Below are positions 1-7,856 of a stretch of DNA of 7,973 nucleotides, piece by piece; position 1 is the first letter of the stretch, and each line of letters starts with the position of its first letter. The stretch is from the NCBI GenBank assembly GCA_946482655.1, contig CAMLSA010000125.1:1-7973 (forward strand), in the 5' to 3' direction. This DNA is from an uncultured Sphingomonas sp. GTDB taxonomy: Bacteria; Pseudomonadota; Alphaproteobacteria; Sphingomonadales; Sphingomonadaceae. Both the position numbers and the translations under genes were made by a program. The notes beneath the pieces are model-generated. The model saw only the letters and a list, made by a program, of their open reading frames with translations. It did not search any database and was not told the DNA's origin.

Positions 1-352
1 CGCGCGGATGATCGCTGTCATAGCCGCGATGGGTGGCGAGATCGAAGGCGACCGACAGGCCCTTCTGCCCCGCCTTGAGGTTGCGATGATAGAAGGCGTT
101 GGATGCCTCGGCGGTCGAGAAGCCCGCATATTGCCTGATCGTCCAGGGACGGCCAGTGTACATCGTCGCGCGCACGCCCCGCGTAAACGGGGCGAAGCCG
201 GGCAAGCCCGGATCGATGCCCGCCACGTCATCCGCGGTGTAGAGGGGCTTGACCACGATCCCCTCGGGGGTGTGCCAGGTCAGGTCCTTGCCCCTGACCT
301 CCTTGGCGGCGGCGGCCTCCCATCGGGCCAGATCGGACTTCTCGTCGCTCAT
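1..352 (-). CDS. scpA: Methylmalonyl-CoA mutase, N-terminal part (runs off left edge)
   Basis: Adenosylcobalamin-dependent enzyme that isomerises (R)-methylmalonyl-CoA to succinyl-CoA, the last step of propionate assimilation. Only the first 117 residues are present; the full protein is usually about 700 residues. The fragment carries the mutase N-terminal signature: [15 protein letters not shown] (residues 64-78), then [30 protein letters not shown] (residues 95-116 in two pieces), which holds the conserved substrate-side TMY and RPWT residues. The start is ATG at 352, chosen because a GAGGAAG ribosome site lies about 7 bases upstream. That site overlaps the stop codon of the epimerase gene, only 10 bases away, so the two genes are almost certainly translated from one mRNA. 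The family match is very clear. The cobalamin-binding domain (DxHxxG) lies outside the window, so whether it is a single-chain or two-chain mutase cannot be seen. Confidence 0.95.
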   Translation of the reverse strand, partial: MSDEKSDLARWEAAAAKEVRGKDLTWHTPEGIVVKPLYTADDVAGIDPGLPGFAPFTRGVRATMYTGRPWTIRQYAGFSTAEASNAFYHRNLKAGQKGLSVAFDLATHRGYDSDHPR

Positions 353-362
353 CGCAGCTTCC

Positions 363-782
363 TCAATGGCCCGCCTTGGGTGTTTCCATGATCTCGGTGA
401 GCACCCCCCCCATATCCTTGGGGTGGACGAAGAAGATCGGGGTGCCGTGCGCGCCGATGCGCGGCTCGCCGAGCACCTTGGCGCCCTTGCCCTCGAACCA
501 GGCCTTCGCCTCGTGGATGTCGGGCACCTCATAGCAGATATGATGCTGCCCGCCCGCCGGGTTCTTGGCGAGGAAGCCCTGGATCGGCGAGGTGTCGCCG
601 AGCGGCTCGATCAACTCGATCTGGCTGTTGGGCGTGTCGACGAAGCACACCTTCACGCCCTGCGCGGGCAGGTCGAAAGGCTCGCGGATCACCTCCGCCC
701 CCATCACCTCGCGATAGAAGGCGATGCTCTTCTCGATCGAGGGGGTCGCGACCCCGACATGGTTGAGGCGTCCCAGCTTCAT
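363..782 (-). CDS. mce: Methylmalonyl-CoA epimerase (VOC family)
   Basis: Converts (S)-methylmalonyl-CoA, the carboxylase product, to the (R) form used by the mutase. It is a small vicinal-oxygen-chelate (glyoxalase-like) metalloenzyme. With the start used here the protein has 139 residues, normal for the family. It opens [19 protein letters not shown], and two beta-alpha-beta-beta-beta modules follow. By position in the fold, the expected metal ligands are His8 (NHVGVA), Glu56 (SQIELIEP), the second His of QHHICYEV (His81) and Glu130 (LTEIME). ATG codons in the same frame also exist at 791 and 806. I prefer 782 because the family normally begins at this point and the two upstream codons add only a non-conserved MELEVMVQ. 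The 791 start has a GGAG at good spacing and is a real alternative. It sits between pccB and the mutase gene on the same strand, which fixes its role. Confidence 0.93.
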   Translation of the reverse strand: MKLGRLNHVGVATPSIEKSIAFYREVMGAEVIREPFDLPAQGVKVCFVDTPNSQIELIEPLGDTSPIQGFLAKNPAGGQHHICYEVPDIHEAKAWFEGKGAKVLGEPRIGAHGTPIFFVHPKDMGGVLTEIMETPKAGH

Positions 783-881
783 TTGAACCATCACTTCCAG
801 CTCCATGCCCGCGGACGGGAGAGTTGCTCTCGATTCTTCGTCATCCCGCCCCGCAGGGAACGAGGAAGCGCCGAGAAGCGA

Positions 882-2414
<1,533 letters not shown>

Positions 2415-2564
2415 CTGGGCACTTCGCTCCTCGGTGAAACTTGGTGGATCGTTGGGCGCCCCTTTTCAATCTTTGGCGGATAAGGCAAATGTGAAATTGC
2501 GGAACTGCGAAGTAACTATTTGCAAAAACCCCTCAGGGGAAGGCTTGGACGTCGGGAGGAAAAG
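2415..2564. promoter_or_regulatory. Divergent pccB/pccR control region with TTTGCAAA box
   Basis: This 150-base spacer separates the outward-reading pccB and pccR-like genes. It is clearly richer in A/T than its surroundings between 2461 and 2528. It holds a perfect TTTGCAAA palindrome at 2519-2526, within AACTATTTGCAAA (2514-2526). ScfR regulators such as RamB and PccR are known to bind boxes of this TTTGCAAA type. Weaker relatives matching 5 of 8 positions can be read at 2473-2480, 2482-2489, 2496-2503 and 2504-2511. A second short dyad, CCCCT-C-AGGGG, lies at 2529-2539. No convincing -35/-10 pair could be fixed for either gene. The ribosome site GGAGG (2555-2559) serves the rightward gene. 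Confidence 0.7.
2519..2526. promoter_or_regulatory. Putative ScfR/PccR operator, TTTGCAAA
   Basis: A perfect 8-base palindrome 38 bases upstream of the regulator start and 104 bases upstream of pccB. The extended AACTATTTGCAAA resembles the RamB operator of Corynebacterium (A/G-AACTTTGCAAA, from memory). Location between the regulator and its expected target supports use as an operator for both promoters. A second full copy at the spacing described for Rhodobacter PccR (two boxes four bases apart, from memory) is not present. Confidence 0.6.
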
Positions 2565-3983
2565 ATGGCCAGACGCGCACGAACCCGCCTCTTCGCCGGA
2601 CACGAGCTTCGCGCGCTACGCCACCGCGCGGGGCTGGGCCAGGCAGCGATGGCGGCGCGCGTCGGGCTATCGGTCTCCTATCTCTCGCAGCTCGAGAATG
2701 ACGACCGGCCGATCACCCCGGCGGTAACCGAAGCCTTCGCCCGCGCCTTTCCGATCGACTGGAACGCGGCCCAAGCCGAGGATGCCGGGCGGCGGCTGGC
2801 GGCGCTGCGCGAGGCTTTCGGCGATCCGCTGTTCGCTTCCGAGGATCTCGGCCCGCAGGCGCTCCACCGCGCGGTCGAGCAGCAGCCCTTGTTCGTGGAC
2901 CGGTTCGTCCGCCTCCACGACGCCTATCGCCGCGCCGGGGAGCGGCTTCAGATGGTTGACGACCGAATCGCCAGCGGCGTGCCCGGCGACGATCGGCTGC
3001 CGTGGGAGGAGGTGCGCGACTGGTTTCACGGGGCAGGAAATTATGTCGACAGCATCGACCGCGCCGCCGAGACGCTCGCGGAGGAGCTCGACGCCGAACC
3101 CCTGTCCGAACCGTTGATCGCGCATGTGCTCAGGGCCCGCCACGGTGTCGACGTCGTCACCGCGAGCGACGATGGCGGCATGCTGCGCCGCTTCGACCGG
3201 ACGCGCGGGCTGTTGACGATCGGCGCCGCCCAGCCGCCCGAGACGCGCCGCTTCATGATGGCGCACCAGCTCGCGCTGCTCGCCTTTTCCGGCGAGATCG
3301 CCGCCGTCGCCGCCCAGGCGAAGCTGCGTGCCGCCGAGGGCCGTTCGCTGCTCTCGGTCGGGCTGGCCAATTATGCTGCAGGCGCGCTGCTGATGCCCTA
3401 TCGCCGCTTCCGCGACACCGCGCGGGCGATGCGCCACGACATCGACCGGCTGTGCCAGCGCTTCGGCGTCAGCTTCGAACAGGCCTGCCACCGCCTTTCG
3501 ACCCTGCAGCGCCCCGCCGAGCGCGGCATCCCCTTCTTCTTCTGCCGGGTCGACATGGCCGGCAACATCACCAAGCGCCATTCCGCGACGCGGCTCCAGT
3601 TTGCCCGCTTCGGCGGCGCCTGCCCCTTGTGGATCGTCCATGAGGCGGTGGCGATCCCAGACCGTATTCTCGTGCAATTGGCCGAGATGCCCGACGGCGT
3701 CCGCTACGTCTCGATGGCCAAGGGCCTCGTCAAACCCTCGGGCAGCTTCACCCGCTCCCCACGCCGCTATGCGGTGGCCCTCGGTTGCGAGGTGGAGCAC
3801 GGACGCGACTTCATCTATGCCGACGCGCTCGACACCGCCAATCTCGATGCCGCGACCCCGATCGGCGTCTCCTGCCGCCTCTGCCCCCGCCAGAACTGCG
3901 ACCAGCGCGCCTTCCCGCCGGCGGGGCGCGCCATCGCGGTCGACGCGGATCGCCGGGACGTGGTGCCGTATCGGGTGGCCTGA
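2565..3983 (+). CDS. pccR: ScfR-family transcriptional regulator (PccR-like), XRE HTH plus ImmA/IrrE-like domain
   Basis: Probable regulator of the neighbouring propionyl-CoA genes. It has 472 residues. An XRE helix-turn-helix covers about residues 12-66 (QAAMAARVGLSVSYLSQLEN is the recognition part). A long central helical region leads to an ImmA/IrrE-like (DUF955) segment near 170-300, followed by a DUF2083-type C-terminal region. This order defines the short-chain fatty acyl-CoA regulator family (RamB, PccR, methylcitrate-cycle regulators). Where M78 peptidases have HExxH, this protein has His234-Gln-Leu-Ala-Leu, so it is unlikely to be a protease; ligand sensing of an acyl-CoA is the expected role. 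A Cys cluster (Cys437, Cys440, Cys445) lies near the C-terminus. The start is ATG 2565, with GGAGG five bases upstream; an in-frame TTG at 2520 lies inside the operator-like box and lacks a ribosome site. The PccR name rests on family and on adjacency to pccB. Confidence 0.85.
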   Translation: MARRARTRLFAGHELRALRHRAGLGQAAMAARVGLSVSYLSQLENDDRPITPAVTEAFARAFPIDWNAAQAEDAGRRLAALREAFGDPLFASEDLGPQALHRAVEQQPLFVDRFVRLHDAYRRAGERLQMVDDRIASGVPGDDRLPWEEVRDWFHGAGNYVDSIDRAAETLAEELDAEPLSEPLIAHVLRARHGVDVVTASDDGGMLRRFDRTRGLLTIGAAQPPETRRFMMAHQLALLAFSGEIAAVAAQAKLRAAEGRSLLSVGLANYAAGALLMPYRRFRDTARAMRHDIDRLCQRFGVSFEQACHRLSTLQRPAERGIPFFFCRVDMAGNITKRHSATRLQFARFGGACPLWIVHEAVAIPDRILVQLAEMPDGVRYVSMAKGLVKPSGSFTRSPRRYAVALGCEVEHGRDFIYADALDTANLDAATPIGVSCRLCPRQNCDQRAFPPAGRAIAVDADRRDVVPYRVA

Positions 3984-3998
3984 TCAGTTCGGACCTGA

Positions 3999-4031
3999 AG
4001 GCGCCCAAGGCCGCGGGTGCGGCCGGCGCCT
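3999..4031. terminator. Long GC hairpin between convergent genes (possible bidirectional terminator without U-run)
   Basis: Arms AGGCGCC (3999-4005) and GGCGCCT (4025-4031) pair outside an inner stem GGCCGC (4009-4014) / GCGGCC (4019-4024) with a GGGT loop. The only interruption is a three-base bulge, CAA, at 4006-4008. That gives 13 G/C-rich base pairs, 15 bases after the regulator stop and 8 bases from the dehydrogenase stop on the other strand. Neither side has a T-run, so it is not a classical intrinsic terminator. It may stabilise 3' ends or aid termination in both directions. Confidence 0.5.
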
Positions 4032-4039
4032 GGGGCCGA

Positions 4040-4912
<873 letters not shown>

Positions 4913-4945
4913 ATAGCTGTCTCCCGAATCGGCGTTCACGCGCTG

Positions 4946-6094
4946 TTATCGGTCGGAGGGCGCGACCGCAATCTCCACATCCCATTCGGCCATGACCGCC
5001 GGATCGTCCTCGTCAGGCACCCGCCAGCCGCGCTCCTCGGCGAAGCCCGCCGGATCGAGCCGCGACAGGGCCCAGACCGCCGCGCCGCGCACGACGCCGG
5101 CTCGATCGTCGAGCAGCGCGCGGACCGCCGGCAGCAAGCTCGCCGACCCGCTGTTGCCCGCCGCGATCAGCGCGTTGCGCACCATATGGTCGCGTCCGAT
5201 CCGCTTGATCGGGGAGCCCGAGAAGACCACCCGGAAGCTGGCATCGTCGAGCCCGAGCAGGTCGACCAGCTCGGGCGCCGCCAGCTCGGCGCGCGCGGCG
5301 AAGGCGCGATGGGCGGCGGCGGTTTCCGCGAATTTATTCCATGGGCAGACCGCGAGGCAGTCGTCGCAGCCATAGATGCGGTTGCCCAGCGCCTCGCGGA
5401 ATTCCGCCGGGATGGGGCCGTGATGCTCGATCGTCAGATAGGAGATGCAGCGCCGCGCATCGACGACATAGGGGCTGGGGAAGGCGTCGGTCGGGCAGGC
5501 GGCGTGGCAGGCGCGGCAGCTGCCGCAATGATCGTCATGCCCTTCATCGGGCGGCAGATCGAGCGACGTCATGATCGCGCCGAGGAACAGCCAGCTGCCA
5601 TGCTCGCGCGAGACGAGGTTGCTATGCTTGCCCTGCCAGCCGATACCGGCGGCGGCGGCGAGCGGCTTCTCCATCACCGGCGCGGTATCGACGAACAGCT
5701 TGAGCTCGCCCCCGGCGCGCTCCACCATCCAGCGGGCGAGCGCCTTCAGCGCCTTCTTGACCACATCATGATAGTCGGCGCCCTGCGCATAGACCGAGAT
5801 CCGACCGATGCCGGGCTCGTCGGCAAGCCGCAGCGGGTCCTCGCGCGGAGCATAGCTCATCCCGAGCATGACGAGGCTTCGCGCCTCGGGCCATAGCCCC
5901 TGCGGCCGCCCGCGTTGCTCCCTGCGCGTCTCCATCCACTCCATCGATCCATGCGCGCCGGACTCCAGCCAGGCATCGAGCCGCGCCGCGCTTTCGGGCG
6001 CCGCATCGGCGCGCGCGAAGCCACAGACGGCGAAGCCCAGCGTCAGCGCCTCGGCCCGGATGGCCTCGCGCAGGGAGAGCGGATCGTCGGTCAC
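4946..6094 (-). CDS. queG: Epoxyqueuosine reductase QueG
   Basis: Last step of queuosine synthesis: reduces epoxyqueuosine in tRNA (GUN anticodon tRNAs) to queuosine, using cobalamin and two [4Fe-4S] clusters in the cytosol. It has 382 residues, close to the E. coli protein. The N-terminal cobalamin-binding part includes [13 protein letters not shown] (134-146), with the catalytic Asp136, and [11 protein letters not shown] (150-160). The ferredoxin-like part has [12 protein letters not shown] (Cys190, 193, 196, 200), [11 protein letters not shown] (Cys216) and [13 protein letters not shown] (Cys243, 246, 250). A HEAT-like tail follows (about 303-350), used for tRNA binding in characterised enzymes. 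The start is GTG 6094; an in-frame TAG lies three codons upstream, so nothing longer is possible, and the next ATG (residue 51) would remove conserved sequence. No ribosome site precedes the GTG. It diverges from msrB and leads into the dehydrogenase gene. Confidence 0.96.
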   Translation of the reverse strand: MTDDPLSLREAIRAEALTLGFAVCGFARADAAPESAARLDAWLESGAHGSMEWMETRREQRGRPQGLWPEARSLVMLGMSYAPREDPLRLADEPGIGRISVYAQGADYHDVVKKALKALARWMVERAGGELKLFVDTAPVMEKPLAAAAGIGWQGKHSNLVSREHGSWLFLGAIMTSLDLPPDEGHDDHCGSCRACHAACPTDAFPSPYVVDARRCISYLTIEHHGPIPAEFREALGNRIYGCDDCLAVCPWNKFAETAAAHRAFAARAELAAPELVDLLGLDDASFRVVFSGSPIKRIGRDHMVRNALIAAGNSGSASLLPAVRALLDDRAGVVRGAAVWALSRLDPAGFAEERGWRVPDEDDPAVMAEWDVEIAVAPSDR

Positions 6095-6100
6095 GCGCGC

Positions 6101-6130
6101 AATCTAGAGACGATTTGTAACCTTGGCCAA
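6101..6130 (-). promoter_or_regulatory. Candidate queG promoter
   Basis: Read on the minus strand, TTGGCC (plus 6125-6130) and TAGATT (plus 6101-6106) are separated by 18 bases, each matching 4 of 6 positions of the sigma-70 consensus. Only six bases separate the -10 from the GTG start, so transcription would begin at or next to the start codon. This is a pattern match by eye and could be chance. Confidence 0.3.
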
Positions 6131-6134
6131 GGTT
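6119..6134. promoter_or_regulatory. Perfect 16-bp palindrome in the queG/msrB spacer
   Basis: AACCTTGGCCAAGGTT is its own reverse complement over all 16 bases and does not extend further. It lies 25 bases from the queG start and 48 from the msrB start, in an 87-base spacer between divergent genes. It has no loop and no T-run and separates two 5' ends, so it is a better candidate for a dimeric regulator site than for a terminator. The binding protein is unknown. Confidence 0.55.
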
Positions 6135-6181
6135 GATGCGTATCTTGTCCGTCACCACGGGGAAGGAGCAGGAGTTTCGAG

Positions 6182-6667
6182 ATGGTCGATCGCAGGACAT
6201 TGCTGGGCGCGGGAATGGCGGCCGCGGTGGCTGCGATCATCGGCGGAGGCGCGATCTCTGCCCGCAAGGAAGCCTTCGAGGTCACCCTGTCGGATGCCGA
6301 ATGGCAGAAGCGCCTGAGCCCCGCCGCCTATGCAACGCTGCGCCGCGAGGCGACCGAGCGGCCATATTCGAGCCTCCTCAACCAGGAGAAGCGGCGCGGC
6401 ACCTTCATCTGCGCAGGGTGCCAGCTGCCGCTGTTCGCCTCTCGCACCAAATTCGAGAGCGGCACCGGATGGCCGAGCTTCTATGCGCCGCTGCCCAACG
6501 CGGTCGGCACCAGGACGGATTACGCGATCGGCTATCCGCGCACCGAGGTCCATTGCCGCCGCTGCGGCGGTCACCTCGGCCATGTCTTCGACGACGGCCC
6601 GCCACCGACCGGCAAACGCTATTGCATGAACGGTGTGGCGCTGGGTTTCGTGCCGGCGAAAGCCTGA
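6182..6667 (+). CDS. msrB: Exported peptide-methionine (R)-S-oxide reductase MsrB
   Basis: Reduces methionine-(R)-sulfoxide in oxidised proteins back to methionine. It has 161 residues. The N-terminus MVDRRTLLGAGMAAAVAAII is a signal-like segment: an Arg-Arg pair, then a hydrophobic stretch to about residue 23, with a possible cleavage region around 24-27. The RR-x-L-L pattern suggests Tat export, and there is no lipobox Cys. The SelR domain covers about 36-158. It has the structural zinc Cys pairs CAGC (77, 80) and CRRC (125, 128), FESGTGWPSF (91-100), GGHLGHVFDDGP (129-140) and the catalytic Cys148 in RYCMNGVALGF. Thr95 stands where many homologues have the resolving Cys (SGCGWPSF), so recycling must use another Cys or act directly with a reductant. 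GGAG seven bases before the ATG supports the start. It diverges from queG and ends before a strong terminator. Confidence 0.93.
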   Translation: MVDRRTLLGAGMAAAVAAIIGGGAISARKEAFEVTLSDAEWQKRLSPAAYATLRREATERPYSSLLNQEKRRGTFICAGCQLPLFASRTKFESGTGWPSFYAPLPNAVGTRTDYAIGYPRTEVHCRRCGGHLGHVFDDGPPPTGKRYCMNGVALGFVPAKA

Positions 6668-6682
6668 TCTTCTCCGAAAAAA

Positions 6683-6713
6683 CCCGGCCTCCTCGCGGAA
6701 GCCGGGCCTTTTT
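6683..6713. terminator. Bidirectional rho-independent terminator
   Basis: CCCGGC (6683-6688) pairs with GCCGGG (6701-6706); an inner TCC/GGA extends the stem past one mismatch, around a TCGC loop. On the plus strand it is followed by CCTTTTT (6707-6713), and it is preceded by AAAAAA (6677-6682), which gives a T-run on the minus strand. It lies between the stops of the convergent msrB and cold-shock genes and can serve both. Confidence 0.88.
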
Positions 6714-6730
6714 CGTCGCTGATCCGAAGA

Positions 6731-7546
6731 TCAGCTCATCGGAGTGAGGTTCACCGCGGCATATTTGCCGCGGCGATCGACTTCGAGTTCGAACTCGAGT
6801 CGGTCACCCTCGTTGAGGTTTGTCATGCCGGCGCGTTCTACCGCCGAGATGTGGACGAAGGCGTCCGGCTGTCCATCGTCGCGCTGGATGAAGCCGAAGC
6901 CTTTCATCGCGTTGAAGAACTTGACCGTGCCCGTCGCCTTCTCGCCGGTGAGCTGCCGCTGAGGGCCGCCTGCGCCGCCGCCACGCGGAGCGCCGCCGAA
7001 GCCGCCTTCGCGTGGCTCGCGGGGAGCGCGCTCCTCGACCGGCATCGGCTCGCCTTCGATCTTGAGATCGGTGGCCGAGACCCGGCCTCCGCGATCGACG
7101 AGCGTAAACTCGAGGGGCTGGCCGTCGGCCAGGCCGGTCAGGCCCGCCTGCTCGACCGCGGAGATGTGAACGAACACATCCTCGCCGCCATCATCGCGAA
7201 CGATGAAGCCGAAGCCCTTCTGCCCATTGAAGAATTTGACGACACCTTTGCCTTCGCCAATCACCTGGGCCGGCATGCCGCCGCGGCCACCGCCGCCACC
7301 GCCGCCGAAACCACCGCCGCCGCCGCCGCGGAAACCGCCGCCGCCGCCGCCACCGCCGAAGCGATCTCCACCGCCGCCGCCACCGAAGCGGTCACCACCG
7401 CCTCCGTAACCGCCGCCGCCGCCGCCGAAGCGATCGCCGCCGCCGCCGAAACCGCCTCCACTATAGCCGCCGTAACTTTCGTCACCGAAGCCGTCGCGCT
7501 TATCCCTGCCGCCGCGCGGACCGCGCTTACCTCTATCGAAACCCAT
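6731..7546 (-). CDS. Glycine-rich protein with two cold-shock domains
   Basis: Probable RNA/ssDNA-binding chaperone of the CspA superfamily. With the start used it has 271 residues, far longer than the 65-70 of a single-domain Csp. Residues 1-25 are basic (MGFDRGKRGPRGGRDKRDGF). Residues 26-90 are almost all Gly, with GDRF repeated at 37-40, 51-54 and 60-63. Cold-shock domain 1 (about 98-165) has KGFGFI (110-115) and VFVHIS (124-129). A linker rich in Arg, Glu, Pro and Gly follows (166-203). Domain 2 (about 204-269) has KGFGFIQ (215-221) and AFVHIS (229-234). The nucleic-acid-binding aromatics of RNP1 and RNP2 are kept in both domains. The start is uncertain: the frame stays open to 7777, and ATGs at 7612 and 7615 would add RQRPVQRPFDEWGEIREELQ. 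I prefer ATG 7546, where the basic Gly-rich part begins, although its ribosome site (AAGG) is very close. Confidence 0.85.
   Translation of the reverse strand: MGFDRGKRGPRGGRDKRDGFGDESYGGYSGGGFGGGGDRFGGGGGGYGGGGDRFGGGGGGDRFGGGGGGGGFRGGGGGGFGGGGGGGRGGMPAQVIGEGKGVVKFFNGQKGFGFIVRDDGGEDVFVHISAVEQAGLTGLADGQPLEFTLVDRGGRVSATDLKIEGEPMPVEERAPREPREGGFGGAPRGGGAGGPQRQLTGEKATGTVKFFNAMKGFGFIQRDDGQPDAFVHISAVERAGMTNLNEGDRLEFELEVDRRGKYAAVNLTPMS
7277..7471 (-). repeat. Glycine-codon (GGN) low-complexity tract inside the cold-shock gene
   Basis: About 65 codons, mostly GGC, GGT and GGA, broken by three GATCGCTTC-type (Asp-Arg-Phe) inserts. It is read as repeated CCN/GCC triplets on the plus strand. Such tracts are prone to replication slippage in steps of three, so the length probably varies between strains without breaking the frame. 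Confidence 0.8.
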
Positions 7547-7856
7547 GCCTTGCAGTTCTTCCCGAATCTCGCCCCATTCATCGAAAGGACGCTGCACCGG
7601 GCGCTGGCGCATCATCCTTCGGGCGCAGAAATTCAGCCACGCCAAAAAAAGCCATAAAGCAAATAGGCCTCGTCTGCGAGCGGTTTTGCCATGCCTCGGC
7701 CGGAACGGGGGCGACGATAGGAGACAAAGTGCCGCCGAGACGAAAATGTTACCGTGTTTTCTAACGCTTCCGGCCATCGTTTTGCACGTGGTTCGGCTTT
7801 AGGAGAAAATCGCCTCATCCGAGTCGCGACACCGCCTCACCATATCGAAGGACATC
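7547..7856. other. 310-base non-coding spacer between divergent csp and terC-like genes
   Basis: No credible gene is seen here. The left part would be the 5' leader of the cold-shock gene. It contains a T7 run on the minus strand flanked by GGC (plus GCCAAAAAAAGCC, 7641-7653) and is richer in A/T than the genes. Long leaders are common for cold-shock mRNAs. The right part should hold the rightward promoter: TTGCAC (7782-7787), 17 bases, then GAAAAT (7805-7810) is a weak candidate. A ribosome site, GAAGGA, lies at 7847-7852. An in-frame N-terminal extension of the cold-shock protein could cover 7547-7615. Confidence 0.5.

Noticed and set aside
819..831. Small hairpin GAGAG-TTG-CTCTC
   Set aside because: Five base pairs with no T-run, lying between genes that should be cotranscribed; too weak to call a terminator.
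831..881. A possible sphingomonad REP-like element (TTCGTCATCCCGCC...) in the spacer between pccB and the epimerase
   Set aside because: Only a short piece resembles such elements, the two arms do not pair well, and there is no second copy in the window.
2520..2564. TTG start that would extend the regulator by 15 residues
   Set aside because: It overlaps the operator-like box and has no ribosome site, whereas ATG 2565 has GGAGG at ideal spacing.
2667..3800. A 377-codon open frame on the minus strand within the regulator
   Set aside because: It is the complement of the regulator, which has a good ribosome site and clear domains; the reverse frame has none.
7203..7409. A poly-proline open frame on the plus strand
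   Set aside because: It is simply the reverse reading of the glycine codons in the cold-shock protein.
7702..7706. GGAAC as half of an EcfG-type general stress promoter
   Set aside because: No GTT follows at the required 18-19 base spacing.
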